26,193 nt of DNA from Candidatus Ryanbacteria bacterium RIFCSPLOWO2_12_FULL_47_9c (GCA_001821795.1 MHOB01000018.1:4558-30750), one strand, 5' to 3'; numbered from the stretch's first letter, positions 1-6,815 are shown. Numbers and translations: made by a program. The notes: generated by a model not told the origin, from the letters alone.

Positions 1-46
1 GCTGATCTCCTGCCGGTTTGAATTGAGAAATAAGCTCAAAGTCCAT
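1..46 (-). CDS. uvrB: UvrABC system protein B, N-terminal fragment cut by the window edge
   Basis: Only the first 15 codons are present, reading off the left end on the minus strand. They translate to MDFELISQFKPAGDQ, which matches the very conserved start of UvrB (an F-x-L-x-S-x-F-x-P-A-G-D-Q pattern just ahead of its first helicase motif). UvrB is the damage-verifying helicase-like subunit of nucleotide excision repair. The ATG lies 11 nt after a TATAAT hexamer (minus strand, 63-58), with TTGGAG 17 nt further upstream, so the leader would be only about 5 nt. The call rests on a short stretch, but that stretch is distinctive. Confidence 0.8.
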   Translation of the reverse strand, partial: MDFELISQFKPAGDQ

Positions 47-57
47 ATCAAAACGCC

Positions 58-129
58 ATTATAGCACAAAAACCCTTATTCTCCAAGCACTTTAGAGCTA
101 TTGACTAAGCAACCCTTTGCTGGTATAAG
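58..129. promoter_or_regulatory. Divergent promoter pair, copy A (uvrB leftward, structured RNA rightward)
   Basis: Leftward: TTGGAG at 86-81, 17-nt spacer, TATAAT at 63-58, serving uvrB. Rightward: TTGACT at 101-106, 17-nt spacer, TATAAG at 124-129, predicting a transcript start near 136. Both -35 boxes lie in the 47-bp repeated segment; the rightward -10 lies outside it. Spacings are ideal for a housekeeping sigma factor. No experimental evidence is available. Confidence 0.7.
61..107 (+). repeat. 47-bp direct repeat, copy A
   Basis: Positions 61-107 match 1418-1464 in the same orientation at 45 of 47 bases; the differences are at 66/1423 and 81/1438. Similarity stops sharply on both sides. 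The repeat carries the core of two divergent promoters and brackets the structured RNA plus the fic gene, giving a repeat-to-repeat unit of 1,357 bp. Confidence 0.9.
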
Positions 130-135
130 AGGAGC

Positions 136-398
136 AACTCGTGGGGCCATGCAAGGAGTGCGGGGCACACGTGCCCCGCAGGAACATGTGTGGCGGTGGG
201 GCATGTCTCCACTGCCATCAGATCGTCGGGAGGGTGCAACCGCACCTCAACTGCGCCTTCCGCTGATCAGCAAGGTTACGGGGTTTTCCTTAAAACCCCC
301 ACTGACCCGAGTTTTTGAATACTGAGATCGGATCTCAGGAAAATTCGAAGATTCAGATGAGAGCAAAAACTCTGACTCCGGGAGTCAGAGTTTTTGTT
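136..398 (+). ncRNA. Putative structured non-coding RNA of unknown class
   Basis: No convincing protein is encoded, yet a good promoter ends at 129 and a strong terminator lies at 365-395. The predicted first bases, AACTCG (136-141), pair with CGAGTT (308-313), closing a multi-hairpin domain. Inside it are a perfect 9-bp stem at 159-167/172-180 with loop CACG, a 9-bp stem at 191-199/209-217 with one G-U pair, a 5-bp stem at 233-237/242-246, and GGGGTTTT/AAAACCCC at 280-287/292-299. A further palindrome lies at 322-338 before the terminator. GTGGGG (141-146) could alternatively pair with CCCCAC (297-302), breaking the last hairpin, so two folds are possible. I found no hallmark of RNase P RNA, tmRNA, SRP RNA or 6S RNA. 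Confidence 0.55.
365..395. terminator. Strong two-way intrinsic terminator
   Basis: A 14-bp stem (365-378 with 382-395) closes a 3-nt loop and is flanked by A and T runs on either side. It can end the rightward RNA transcript and also the leftward fic transcript, whose stop codon is only a few bases away. Confidence 0.85.
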
Positions 399-399
399 T

Positions 400-1323
400 T
401 TATCCATTTAAAATTTCATACGCATCAAGCAATCCGTCGCAAACAAAATCTTCTAGCAACGTTTGGTCGTCTTTCGTCTGCGCTTTTTGGAGGTATGTGT
501 AGTAGAGTTGGCGCTTGTGCTCGCGGATGACGATAGGCGGATATCCTGCACGAAGCGCCATAGCGTGCATCAAGAGCCGCCCAATTCTTCCATTGCCGTC
601 CGAGAAAGGATGAATCTGTTCAAAGCATGCATGAAATGATGCGATTTTCGCAATCAAATCACCGGAGCCGATATGCGCGTCTCGCATCAATTCCTTCATG
701 AGCTCGGGCACTTTAAGGAAATTTGCGGTAGGAACATTTGCGCCAGCGATGCGCACTGGATGCCGTCTGTAAAAACCGGCATCGCTTTTTATTCCATTCA
801 TAAGTTTTGTATGAAGTGTAAGCACAAGCGTTTCATCAACCATGCCGCTATCGCGCAGGTAACTAAAAAGATATTCGAGTGCCGCCTGATGATTTTTTAC
901 TTCAACCTGCTCAATGAGCGATTTATCGGGCAATGTCGTGTTGTCAAAAAGTATCGCTGCGGTTTCCGGCTCGGTGAGTGTGCTGCCCTCGATTTTGTTG
1001 CTGTGGTAAGTGAGAGCCAACATAAATTCGTCGTAGATATCTTTGCGCACAAAAATTACTCCCAAGGGGTTTGGCAATGATTTATGTTTTTGTGCAAGGA
1101 TTTCTTTTTTTGCGGCAAGCTCACTTTCGGGGATTGTCTTGCCGCCCGTGTATTCAAGATAAAGCTCATCGATACGCGCCAGCATGCGCGTTCTGGGCCG
1201 GGCTCGCTCGTTAAGCCATGCGTTGAGCGCGGCAAAAGAAACCCCGATTTTTTGGGCGAGCTTTTCCTGGCTCAAACCGGAAAGCTTGAGGATTAGCCGA
1301 ACCTTTTGGCTTGTACTTATCAT
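400..1323 (-). CDS. Fic-family AMP-transferase with N-terminal HTH
   Basis: This 307-residue protein carries the full Fic active-site motif HPFSDGNGRIGR at residues 238-249. The motif includes the catalytic His238 and the glycine/arginine-rich phosphate-binding loop. Fic enzymes usually move AMP from ATP onto a hydroxyl side chain of a target protein. Residues 108-113 (SNKIEG) fit the (S/T)xxxE(G/N) inhibitory helix motif on the N-terminal side of the Fic core, so this is a self-inhibited class II-type enzyme. Residues about 7-40 form an XRE-like helix-turn-helix that includes LSQEKLAQKIGVS, so it may bind DNA. A leftward promoter (TTGGAA, 17 nt, TATAAG at 1443-1415) leaves an untranslated leader of about 85 nt that holds two palindromes. 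No clear ribosome binding site precedes the ATG. The gene lies between two 47-bp repeats and has no separate antitoxin gene. Confidence 0.93.
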   Translation of the reverse strand: MISTSQKVRLILKLSGLSQEKLAQKIGVSFAALNAWLNERARPRTRMLARIDELYLEYTGGKTIPESELAAKKEILAQKHKSLPNPLGVIFVRKDIYDEFMLALTYHSNKIEGSTLTEPETAAILFDNTTLPDKSLIEQVEVKNHQAALEYLFSYLRDSGMVDETLVLTLHTKLMNGIKSDAGFYRRHPVRIAGANVPTANFLKVPELMKELMRDAHIGSGDLIAKIASFHACFEQIHPFSDGNGRIGRLLMHAMALRAGYPPIVIREHKRQLYYTYLQKAQTKDDQTLLEDFVCDGLLDAYEILNG

Positions 1324-1340
1324 AGAACATGATTATACAG

Positions 1341-1382
1341 AACTTTATAAAGTTTCGCAAGTTTCGGAGATTTTATAAAGTT
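1341..1382. promoter_or_regulatory. Two palindromic operator-like sites upstream of fic
   Basis: AACTTTATAAAGTT at 1341-1354 is a perfect 14-bp palindrome. A second copy at 1369-1382 matches it at 12 of 14 positions. Their centres are 28 bp apart, close to three helix turns. Both lie between the predicted fic transcript start and its ATG. The N-terminal HTH of the Fic protein is the obvious candidate ligand, which would make fic autoregulated; this is inference. Confidence 0.55.
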
Positions 1383-1414
1383 TCTAGAAGCTGCAAGAAA
1401 GCGTCATATTTTTG

Positions 1415-1486
1415 CTTATAGCTCAAAAACCCTTATTTTCCAAGCACTTTAGAGCTATTGACTATATATTAGTTTAGTGATATGAT
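1415..1486. promoter_or_regulatory. Divergent promoter pair, copy B (fic leftward, small ORF rightward)
   Basis: Leftward: TTGGAA at 1443-1438, 17-nt spacer, TATAAG at 1420-1415, facing fic. Rightward: TTGACT at 1458-1463, 17-nt spacer, TATGAT at 1481-1486. The layout is the same as in copy A because the 47-bp repeat supplies both -35 boxes. Confidence 0.7.
1418..1464 (+). repeat. 47-bp direct repeat, copy B
   Basis: Second copy of the repeat at 61-107, with two mismatches. It ends at the last base of the rightward -35 region, so the downstream -10 box here (TATGAT) is unrelated to the one beside copy A (TATAAG). Confidence 0.9.
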
Positions 1487-1803
1487 TGTCTTTGCTCTTT
1501 CTTGTCGCCGTGTTTTCTCTGGGTTTTAGTCTTGTCGCGACTGATTCACCAGGGTGTTCGTCTCCATTTGCTTGTCTTGCGGATATATCGTTGTTTAATC
1601 CGGAGCTTAGGACATCACAAAGTACGCCGGAAACGGTTGCACCCATAGGGCTTGTTCTCGATTTTGCAACAATTAACGAAGTCTTGCGCGTTGTTGGTGT
1701 GTACGCACTGCTTATATCAATCGCCGCACTGATTGTTTTGGAGGGTGTCGAAGTACATTACCTAAAACTTCTTTTGGGGCGTAGGGTACGGAGCAGGGCA
1801 TAA
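1486..1803 (+). CDS. Possible small two-span membrane protein, unknown function
   Basis: An open frame of up to 105 codons has a hydrophobic N-terminus (residues about 2-18), a polar middle containing two cysteines, and a second hydrophobic stretch (about 67-87). It ends in a basic tail rich in arginine, as expected for a small inner-membrane protein. It follows the rightward promoter of repeat copy B, but the first TTG overlaps the -10 box. The true start would therefore be a later TTG (1492) or GTG (1510); no ribosome binding site is seen. I recognise no family. It could be spurious, though the promoter, length and membrane pattern favour a real gene. Confidence 0.45.
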   Translation: MSLLFLVAVFSLGFSLVATDSPGCSSPFACLADISLFNPELRTSQSTPETVAPIGLVLDFATINEVLRVVGVYALLISIAALIVLEGVEVHYLKLLLGRRVRSRA

Positions 1804-1854
1804 TCATTTTTACCGCAAGTACGGAAGTCTGACCTCTATTGCTGGTTTTTTGTT

Positions 1855-1882
1855 TTGCGCTCAACGTAATCACGCATATACT
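1855..1882 (+). promoter_or_regulatory. Likely ruvA promoter
   Basis: TTGCGC at 1855-1860, 16-nt spacer, TATACT at 1877-1882. The ruvA ATG starts 10 nt after the -10 box, so the mRNA would have a leader of only a few bases. The -35 match is moderate. Confidence 0.5.
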
Positions 1883-1892
1883 AAAGATATTC

Positions 1893-2468
1893 ATGATCTC
1901 CCACTTGTCAGGCACACTTCTCTTTCGCACATCCCGCTATATCGTTATTGATGTCGGTGGGGTTGGTTATAAGATCTTTATTTCTAGCGAAACACAGAAG
2001 TTGCTTCCCCAAAAAGGCGGGCAAATTAGACTTTTTACCCATCTCTATGTGCGCGAAAGTGCCCTCGAGCTCTACGGGTTTCCTACGATGGCAGAACTTG
2101 AATTTTTTGAGATGTTGATTGCAATATCCGGCATTGGACCACGATCAGCAATTGGCATTCTTTCGGTGGCCCCTCTTGATTTGTTGAAACGCGCGATTGC
2201 ATCCGGGGAGACCGCCTATCTTACAAAAGTTTCTGGTATTGGAAAAAAGATTGCGGAGAAAATAATGATTGAGTTGAGAGATAAACTGGCGGGCGAGGGT
2301 GGTGACGCGGGTGCGGGCGGTTTTTCTGACGCGCTTGATGCGCTGGTATCGCTCGGGTACAGTACCAAAGAAGCGCGCGAGGCACTGCAGAAAACTTCAA
2401 AAGATGCCGAGACCCTTGATCAGAAAATAAAAGAAGCACTTCAGATACTCGGTCAGTATCATGCTTGA
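1893..2468 (+). CDS. ruvA: Holliday junction branch migration protein RuvA
   Basis: RuvA binds four-way DNA junctions as a tetramer and loads the RuvB motor during recombination and repair. The 191-residue product is near the usual length (about 200). It has the N-terminal OB fold with VIDVGGVGYKI (18-28), two helix-hairpin-helix motifs (ISGIGPRSAIGIL at 78-90 and VSGIGKKIAEKI at 113-124), an acid/glycine linker, and the C-terminal RuvB-contacting domain (from about 146, DALDALVSLGYS). I chose the ATG at 1893, not the upstream in-frame codon at 1839, because RuvA proteins begin M-I-x-x-L-x-G and because a -10 box lies just upstream. The stop overlaps the next gene's ATG by 8 nt, suggesting translational coupling. 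ruvB and ruvC are not in this window. Confidence 0.95.
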   Translation: MISHLSGTLLFRTSRYIVIDVGGVGYKIFISSETQKLLPQKGGQIRLFTHLYVRESALELYGFPTMAELEFFEMLIAISGIGPRSAIGILSVAPLDLLKRAIASGETAYLTKVSGIGKKIAEKIMIELRDKLAGEGGDAGAGGFSDALDALVSLGYSTKEAREALQKTSKDAETLDQKIKEALQILGQYHA

Positions 2469-3504
2469 ATGCGAGGAAATTCACGATGGGGTGGCATTTG
2501 ACTCACTGCTTGCCCGCACCGATATTCCTTTTACCCAGAGATCGTTTTACGGAGAGTGGCAGAAAGTATTGGGGCGGCGCGTGAGGAGATTTTATATGCG
2601 TGAGGGCGTTAACCCTGTCGCGCGGTTTCAGATAATTTCATACGCGATTCCTGCTGGATTTGAGTATTTATATATTCCACACGGACCCGTTGTGAGTGAT
2701 AGTATGCCGGAAACTTTTTTGGGCGAATTCAAAAAAACGCTCATGGCTATTGCTAAAGAATCGAAGGCGTTGTTTGTGCGTTTTGATTTGTTCCCCCCGT
2801 TCATATCAAAGAACTTTGAAAAGAAACTTCAGGAAAGTTTCCACCGCGCCGCTCCCGTTAGTTATCGGTCTTCCTTTTTTCAGCCAAAATTCGATTGGGT
2901 CCTCGATATCGCGAAGACAGAGGAAGAGTTGCTCTCTGATATGCACCAAAAGACTCGCTATAACATCGGGCTTGCAAAACGACGCGGCGTTACGACGGAG
3001 ATAATCACGAGTGGATTGCCCAATGCGGTTGATACGTTGTATGAAATTCTCCTGGAAACTGCAAGGCGTGATGGATTTTCCCTCCATCCGAAAAAATATT
3101 ATCAATCAGTTCTGGAAGATTCCGAGCGGAGGCAGAACGCTTTTTTGGCAACCGCCCGGTACGGGGACACAACACTCGTAGCGCACCTTGTACTTATATA
3201 TGGAAAGACCGCGCATTATCTTTTTGGTGGTTCGCGGGCCGAACACCGCAACCGCATGCCAAATCACCTTGCGCACTGGGCATCGATCTGCGAAGCAAAA
3301 AGACGCTCGTGCGAAATTTATAATTTCGGAGGGGTTTCCGGCGGCGACAGAATATATAAAGATTGGGAGCCGCTTACCTATTTCAAACAGCGGTTCGGCG
3401 GCCGCATGGTCGAGTATAGCGATTTCTATGACCTTGTTGCGCGGCCTATTTTTTATCATTCCTATGTGGCGCGCAAACGGTACCAATCACTATGGCGTTT
3501 ATAG
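2461..3504 (+). CDS. FemAB/FemX-family peptidoglycan bridge aminoacyltransferase
   Basis: Fem transferases use aminoacyl-tRNA to add amino acids to the peptide stem of lipid II at the inner face of the membrane. This 347-residue protein has the two-GNAT-fold layout of the family. Recognisable segments are MHQKTRYNIGLAKRRGV (about 161-177), the aromatic stretch leading to YLFGGSR, and EIYNFGGVSGG followed by a KQRFGG motif near the C-terminus. It overlaps ruvA at its start and the Mur ligase gene at its end (13 nt), so the three are probably one transcript. The Mur neighbour supports a cell-wall role. Which amino acid it adds cannot be told from sequence. Confidence 0.88.
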   Translation: MLECEEIHDGVAFDSLLARTDIPFTQRSFYGEWQKVLGRRVRRFYMREGVNPVARFQIISYAIPAGFEYLYIPHGPVVSDSMPETFLGEFKKTLMAIAKESKALFVRFDLFPPFISKNFEKKLQESFHRAAPVSYRSSFFQPKFDWVLDIAKTEEELLSDMHQKTRYNIGLAKRRGVTTEIITSGLPNAVDTLYEILLETARRDGFSLHPKKYYQSVLEDSERRQNAFLATARYGDTTLVAHLVLIYGKTAHYLFGGSRAEHRNRMPNHLAHWASICEAKRRSCEIYNFGGVSGGDRIYKDWEPLTYFKQRFGGRMVEYSDFYDLVARPIFYHSYVARKRYQSLWRL

Positions 3505-4862
3505 AAAAAGGTAAAAAATCTCTCGGGGAACAGGTTCGAGGTTCAATAAAAAAAATCATTCCTGCTCCAGTTTTCCGAGTAGTGCAGCCCGTATATCATT
3601 TTTTTCTCGCGCAAGTAGCGGCGGCGTTTTACCGTTATCCTTCGCGGCGCATGCTCATTGTGGGTGTAACAGGGACGAAAGGGAAAACTTCAACTGCAAA
3701 TTTTTTATGGTCGTGTTTTACTGCGGGAGGATACAAGACTGGACTTTTGAGCAGCGCGATGATCTGTATCGGGAGCCGTAAAATCGTGAATCCTTATCAC
3801 ATGACGATGCCCGGTCGATTTACGCTCCAACAGCTTCTTTGGCAAATGGTCAAAGAGGGGTGCACCCATTGTGTTGTTGAGGTAACCTCGGAAGGTATCA
3901 AGCAGTTTCGTCACATAGGCATTGAGTTTGATTGCGCGATTTTTACAAATCTCTCGCCCGAGCATCTCTCGTCGCACGGCGGCAGCTTCGATAAGTACCA
4001 AGAAACGAAGGGAAAATTGTTTGCGTCCTTATCAAAAAAACAGGCAAAAATTCTCATGGGCTCGGTGGTGCCAAGCGCGATCATTGCAAATGCGGATAGT
4101 CCCCACGCAAGTTTTTTTCTGGCGTTTCCGGCGGATAAAAAAATAACATACGGCCTTAATACATCCGCGGACATACGGGGACATTCGGTAAAACTTATTG
4201 CCAAAGAAGGCACGGAATTTTTTGTGGGCCGTGAGCGATATCTGGTCCGTATGTGGGGGGCATTTCATGTCTCCAACGCGCTCGGCGCGCTTGCCGCTGC
4301 GCAAGCATATGGGGTTGAAGATGAAGCGATTCGCCAGGGGATTGGAGCGGTATCGGTTATTCCGGGGCGGATGGAAAAGATTGATGCAGGGCAGGATTTT
4401 ACGGTTTTCGTTGACTACGCGCATGAAGCGGTCAGCATAAACGCGTCGCTTGAGGCCGCGCGCGAGTACGCAGGTAAGGACCGTCGCGTTATTGTGCTTT
4501 TAGGCGCAGAAGGCGGGGGACGCGATAAAGAAAAACGTCCCTTGATGGGTGATGCGGCTGCGCGCCTTGCCGATTTTGTTATTGTCTCGAACGTCGATCC
4601 CTATGATGATGATCCAATGGAAATCATTGAAGACATCACGCGTGCCGCAGAAAGCGCGGGAAAGGAACGCGGCAAAAACCTTTTTGTTGTTGAAGAGCGG
4701 CGCGAGGGAATCCGAAAAGCATTTTCTTTGGCGAGAACGAACGACGTGGTAATTCTTGAAGGAAAGGGAAGTGAGCAGTTTATCTGCGTTCGCGACAAAA
4801 AAATTCCATGGGATGACCGGACCGTTGCCCGTGAGGAGCTCGAAAGATTGGTGGGGCACTAG
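3492..4862 (+). CDS. MurE-like Mur ligase lacking the N-terminal UDP-binding domain
   Basis: Mur ligases add amino acids to the cytoplasmic peptidoglycan precursor using ATP. The central ATPase domain has P-loop GTKGKTS (61-67), the metal/phosphate segment VVEVTSEG (128-135), TNLSPEHLSSHG (152-163) and the lysine of ETKGKLF (171-177). That lysine is the likely carbamylated residue. The C-terminal domain has DYAHEA and the MurE-like block LGAEGGGRDKEKRPLMG (337-353). The protein has 456 residues and reaches the P-loop after only about 60, so the usual MurE domain 1, which holds the UDP moiety, is missing. The substrate loop reads NVDPYDDDP (367-375) where MurE enzymes adding meso-diaminopimelate have DNPR, so the amino acid added is uncertain. 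Its start overlaps the FemAB-like gene by 13 nt. Confidence 0.85.
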   Translation: MAFIEKGKKSLGEQVRGSIKKIIPAPVFRVVQPVYHFFLAQVAAAFYRYPSRRMLIVGVTGTKGKTSTANFLWSCFTAGGYKTGLLSSAMICIGSRKIVNPYHMTMPGRFTLQQLLWQMVKEGCTHCVVEVTSEGIKQFRHIGIEFDCAIFTNLSPEHLSSHGGSFDKYQETKGKLFASLSKKQAKILMGSVVPSAIIANADSPHASFFLAFPADKKITYGLNTSADIRGHSVKLIAKEGTEFFVGRERYLVRMWGAFHVSNALGALAAAQAYGVEDEAIRQGIGAVSVIPGRMEKIDAGQDFTVFVDYAHEAVSINASLEAAREYAGKDRRVIVLLGAEGGGRDKEKRPLMGDAAARLADFVIVSNVDPYDDDPMEIIEDITRAAESAGKERGKNLFVVEERREGIRKAFSLARTNDVVILEGKGSEQFICVRDKKIPWDDRTVAREELERLVGH

Positions 4863-4919
4863 AAATAAACTCGGAAATCGTTTAGAATAGGGCAATTATT
4901 GTTTTCGCTGTTTATGATT

Positions 4920-5063
4920 ATGACAAAGAGTAATTTGCCGAAAGGTTTGCGCGTCCATGTGCGCCGCGAAAAGGCGCGTATTCGAAAAATGATTGCGGGG
5001 CTTGTCGAACAAGAGGCCGCAATTTCCGCACTTTACCAAAAGCTTAAAATTACGTATTCTTAA
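4920..5063 (+). CDS. Small basic helical protein (47 residues), unknown function
   Basis: The ORF encodes a short, strongly basic protein that begins MTKSNLPKGLRVHVRREKA. It continues as a probable single long helix with regularly placed hydrophobic and charged residues (REKARIRKMIAGLVEQEAA, then LYQKL). An in-frame ATG two codons earlier (4914) is an alternative start; neither has a ribosome binding site. It lies between the Mur ligase gene and the SIMPL gene, and its stop is only 3 nt from the next ATG. The compact placement and protein-like composition argue that it is real. It is not ribosomal protein S21 or any other small ribosomal protein I can recognise. A nucleic-acid or ribosome-binding role would be a guess. 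Confidence 0.65.
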   Translation: MTKSNLPKGLRVHVRREKARIRKMIAGLVEQEAAISALYQKLKITYS

Positions 5064-5066
5064 AAT

Positions 5067-5849
5067 ATGGAAAACGAAGATAAAAATATGAAAGTATCAT
5101 TTACCCCAAATCCGCAGGGCGCAATGCGCGTGCTTGCATTTTTAGTGCTCGCCTCGCTTTTTATTTTTCTTGGCGCGCGCACATGGCGCGAAGTGCGCGA
5201 GGCAAGATCATTTGCTCCGCAAAATGTAATTACCATCTCTGGTAAAGGTTCCATTTTTGCTACTCCCGATATCGGGCAAGTTGTTATCTCGGTCGTCCGC
5301 GAGCAGAAAACCGCAAGCGATGCTCAACGCGAAGCAACCACAGCTGCAAATAAAGTCATAGAGTTTGTAGAATCAAAAGGAGTTAAAAAAGAGGATATCA
5401 AAACCGATTACTCAATTTATCCGAAGTACAACTACACGCAGGATCGCGGCCAGGTGCTGACTGGCTATGAAGTGCGCCAAAGCATAACAGTAAAAATCCG
5501 CGACCTTGATTCCATCAGCGGCATTCTTTCCGGGGTGGTGGAGCGTGGTGCAAATGAAGTGGGTAATTTAAGTTTTACTATTGATAATCCTGATGCGCTC
5601 AAAGCCGAGGCGCGCGTAAAAGCAATCAAAGATGCAAAAGAAAAAGCAGAAGCACTCTCAAAAGAGCTCGGCGTGCGCCTCGGGCGCATCATAAACTTCA
5701 ACGAGTCGGAAGGGGGTATTCCGCCGCCGATTTTTTACGAAGCAAGATCACTTGGAATTGGCGGCGCCGCTCCCGCGCCCTCTCCAGTTATCAACCCCGG
5801 TGAAAACGAGATCATCTCAAACGTTTCCGTCACCTACGAAATTCGCTGA
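5067..5849 (+). CDS. SIMPL-domain (DUF541) membrane-anchored protein
   Basis: The 260-residue product has one hydrophobic segment at about 22-37 and then an extracytoplasmic domain of the SIMPL/DUF541 family. The segment ITISGKGSIFATPDIGQVVISV (about 56-77) is the typical opening. It is followed by an alanine-rich helix, YSIYPKYNY, the GYEVRQSITVKIRDLDSI block, and a final SNVSVTYEIR strand. Members of this family are exported or anchored outside the cytoplasmic membrane; their biochemical role is poorly defined. The ATG is 3 nt after the previous stop and follows a weak -10-like TATTCT by 6 nt. A second in-frame ATG lies 7 codons in. Its end converges on the next gene with a 13-bp gap and no clear terminator. 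Confidence 0.85.
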   Translation: MENEDKNMKVSFTPNPQGAMRVLAFLVLASLFIFLGARTWREVREARSFAPQNVITISGKGSIFATPDIGQVVISVVREQKTASDAQREATTAANKVIEFVESKGVKKEDIKTDYSIYPKYNYTQDRGQVLTGYEVRQSITVKIRDLDSISGILSGVVERGANEVGNLSFTIDNPDALKAEARVKAIKDAKEKAEALSKELGVRLGRIINFNESEGGIPPPIFYEARSLGIGGAAPAPSPVINPGENEIISNVSVTYEIR

Positions 5850-5862
5850 ATGGGACTGATTA

Positions 5863-6756
5863 TTAATCATACGACTCGCTTGCGATAACAATCCCGCGCT
5901 CGTCGGAAAGCGTAATTGTCTCGCGCACATCTGACCACATTTGTTCGGGCCGGTTAAGGTATACCCACCACTCGTTTATAAAAAAATCTTTGTCTTGGCG
6001 ATGATTATCGACGCAACCAACATAGCTTGCAGTCTCGCGGACATATTCTGCGCATCGGTCTCCAAAACCAACGGGCGGGGGTTCAGCGAGCCGGCATGAC
6101 CAAAGGCCTTGTACGTAATCAAAACATTCATCGTTGAGGCCGTCCTGTCCGGGTTCCTGTGCGGGTGGGGGGCAGGAAACAGAGAGCGACGGTATGTATT
6201 CATTGTGCTCTTGAAAGTATTCCGCGCATTTGTTGAGCCGTAAGTTTTCTCCGCGCGGTGACCTGCCTGTAATGACGTGAATGATTCCCCCTTGCGGGAT
6301 AATCAGGGGGGAGCTATTTGGTGTAGTCCCGGTGCCGGGAAAATTTGTTACTTCTCCAAGGCGGAACGAGCCGCCGCGCTTGTTTGCTATTTTCCAGTTT
6401 GATATATAAACAGATTCGTTCTCGGGGGGATTGTATTGGATATCAATATATTCGGTATCGGGGTTTCGTGAGCGCGCGTTGGCGGATGAGATACTAAAAT
6501 ATTGTTTGTAACGCTCTTCTTTTTTTTCACTTTCGATTGTTTTGTCTTCTGTTTGTGTTGTGTCGTCGGTTGGCGGTGGCGGCGGGGGCGGCTCGAAAAC
6601 ATCAAATACGGATTTTTGTTCCCGTACGACGCCGAACTCCGCATCGGGGTTTGGCGGCGTTGCGAGCGGGCCGGATGAAGTACTTAGGTTTGCGAAGAAA
6701 GCAAAACCAAAAAGGATGACAACAAGAATTGCGAGAAACGCAAGATTTTCATCCAT
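5863..6756 (-). CDS. Anchored surface protein with a lamin-tail-like domain
   Basis: The 297-residue protein has a single N-terminal membrane segment (about 5-23) and then a proline-rich linker with seven prolines in a row (about 56-62) and many acidic residues. A beta-rich region follows whose segments EYIDIQYNPP, ISNWKIANKRGGSF, LIIPQGGIIHVITG and INEWWVYLNRP resemble the lamin tail domain found in many secreted bacterial proteins. Pairs of cysteines in the 180-255 region could form disulfides outside the cell. This looks like a cell-surface protein held by its N-terminus. Its target is unknown. The ATG lies 6 nt after a -10-like TACAGT on the minus strand, with no ribosome binding site. 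Confidence 0.6.
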   Translation of the reverse strand: MDENLAFLAILVVILFGFAFFANLSTSSGPLATPPNPDAEFGVVREQKSVFDVFEPPPPPPPTDDTTQTEDKTIESEKKEERYKQYFSISSANARSRNPDTEYIDIQYNPPENESVYISNWKIANKRGGSFRLGEVTNFPGTGTTPNSSPLIIPQGGIIHVITGRSPRGENLRLNKCAEYFQEHNEYIPSLSVSCPPPAQEPGQDGLNDECFDYVQGLWSCRLAEPPPVGFGDRCAEYVRETASYVGCVDNHRQDKDFFINEWWVYLNRPEQMWSDVRETITLSDERGIVIASESYD

Positions 6757-6815
6757 AATCGTACTGTATCAAATTTTTGACCGTGCCGCACGGGTATGAT
6801 ACAAATGGATAAGCA

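Noticed and set aside
101..325. 74-codon open frame on the plus strand
   Set aside because: Its start codon lies in the -35 box of a good promoter, the predicted peptide has no family likeness, and the DNA is dominated by RNA-type hairpins. I treat the region as a structured RNA.
136..398. Known housekeeping RNAs (RNase P RNA, tmRNA, SRP RNA, 6S RNA)
   Set aside because: I looked for the conserved RNase P core, the tmRNA alanine-acceptor ends, the SRP GGAAG-type loop region and the 6S single-bubble rod; none is present.
673..1080. 135-codon plus-strand frame opposite fic
   Set aside because: It is fully antisense to the strongly supported Fic gene and is rich in Cys, His and Lys with no family likeness; a shadow frame.
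1839..1892. N-terminal extension of RuvA
   Set aside because: RuvA proteins start at the M-I-x-x-L-x-G position, and the promoter -10 box lies inside the extension.
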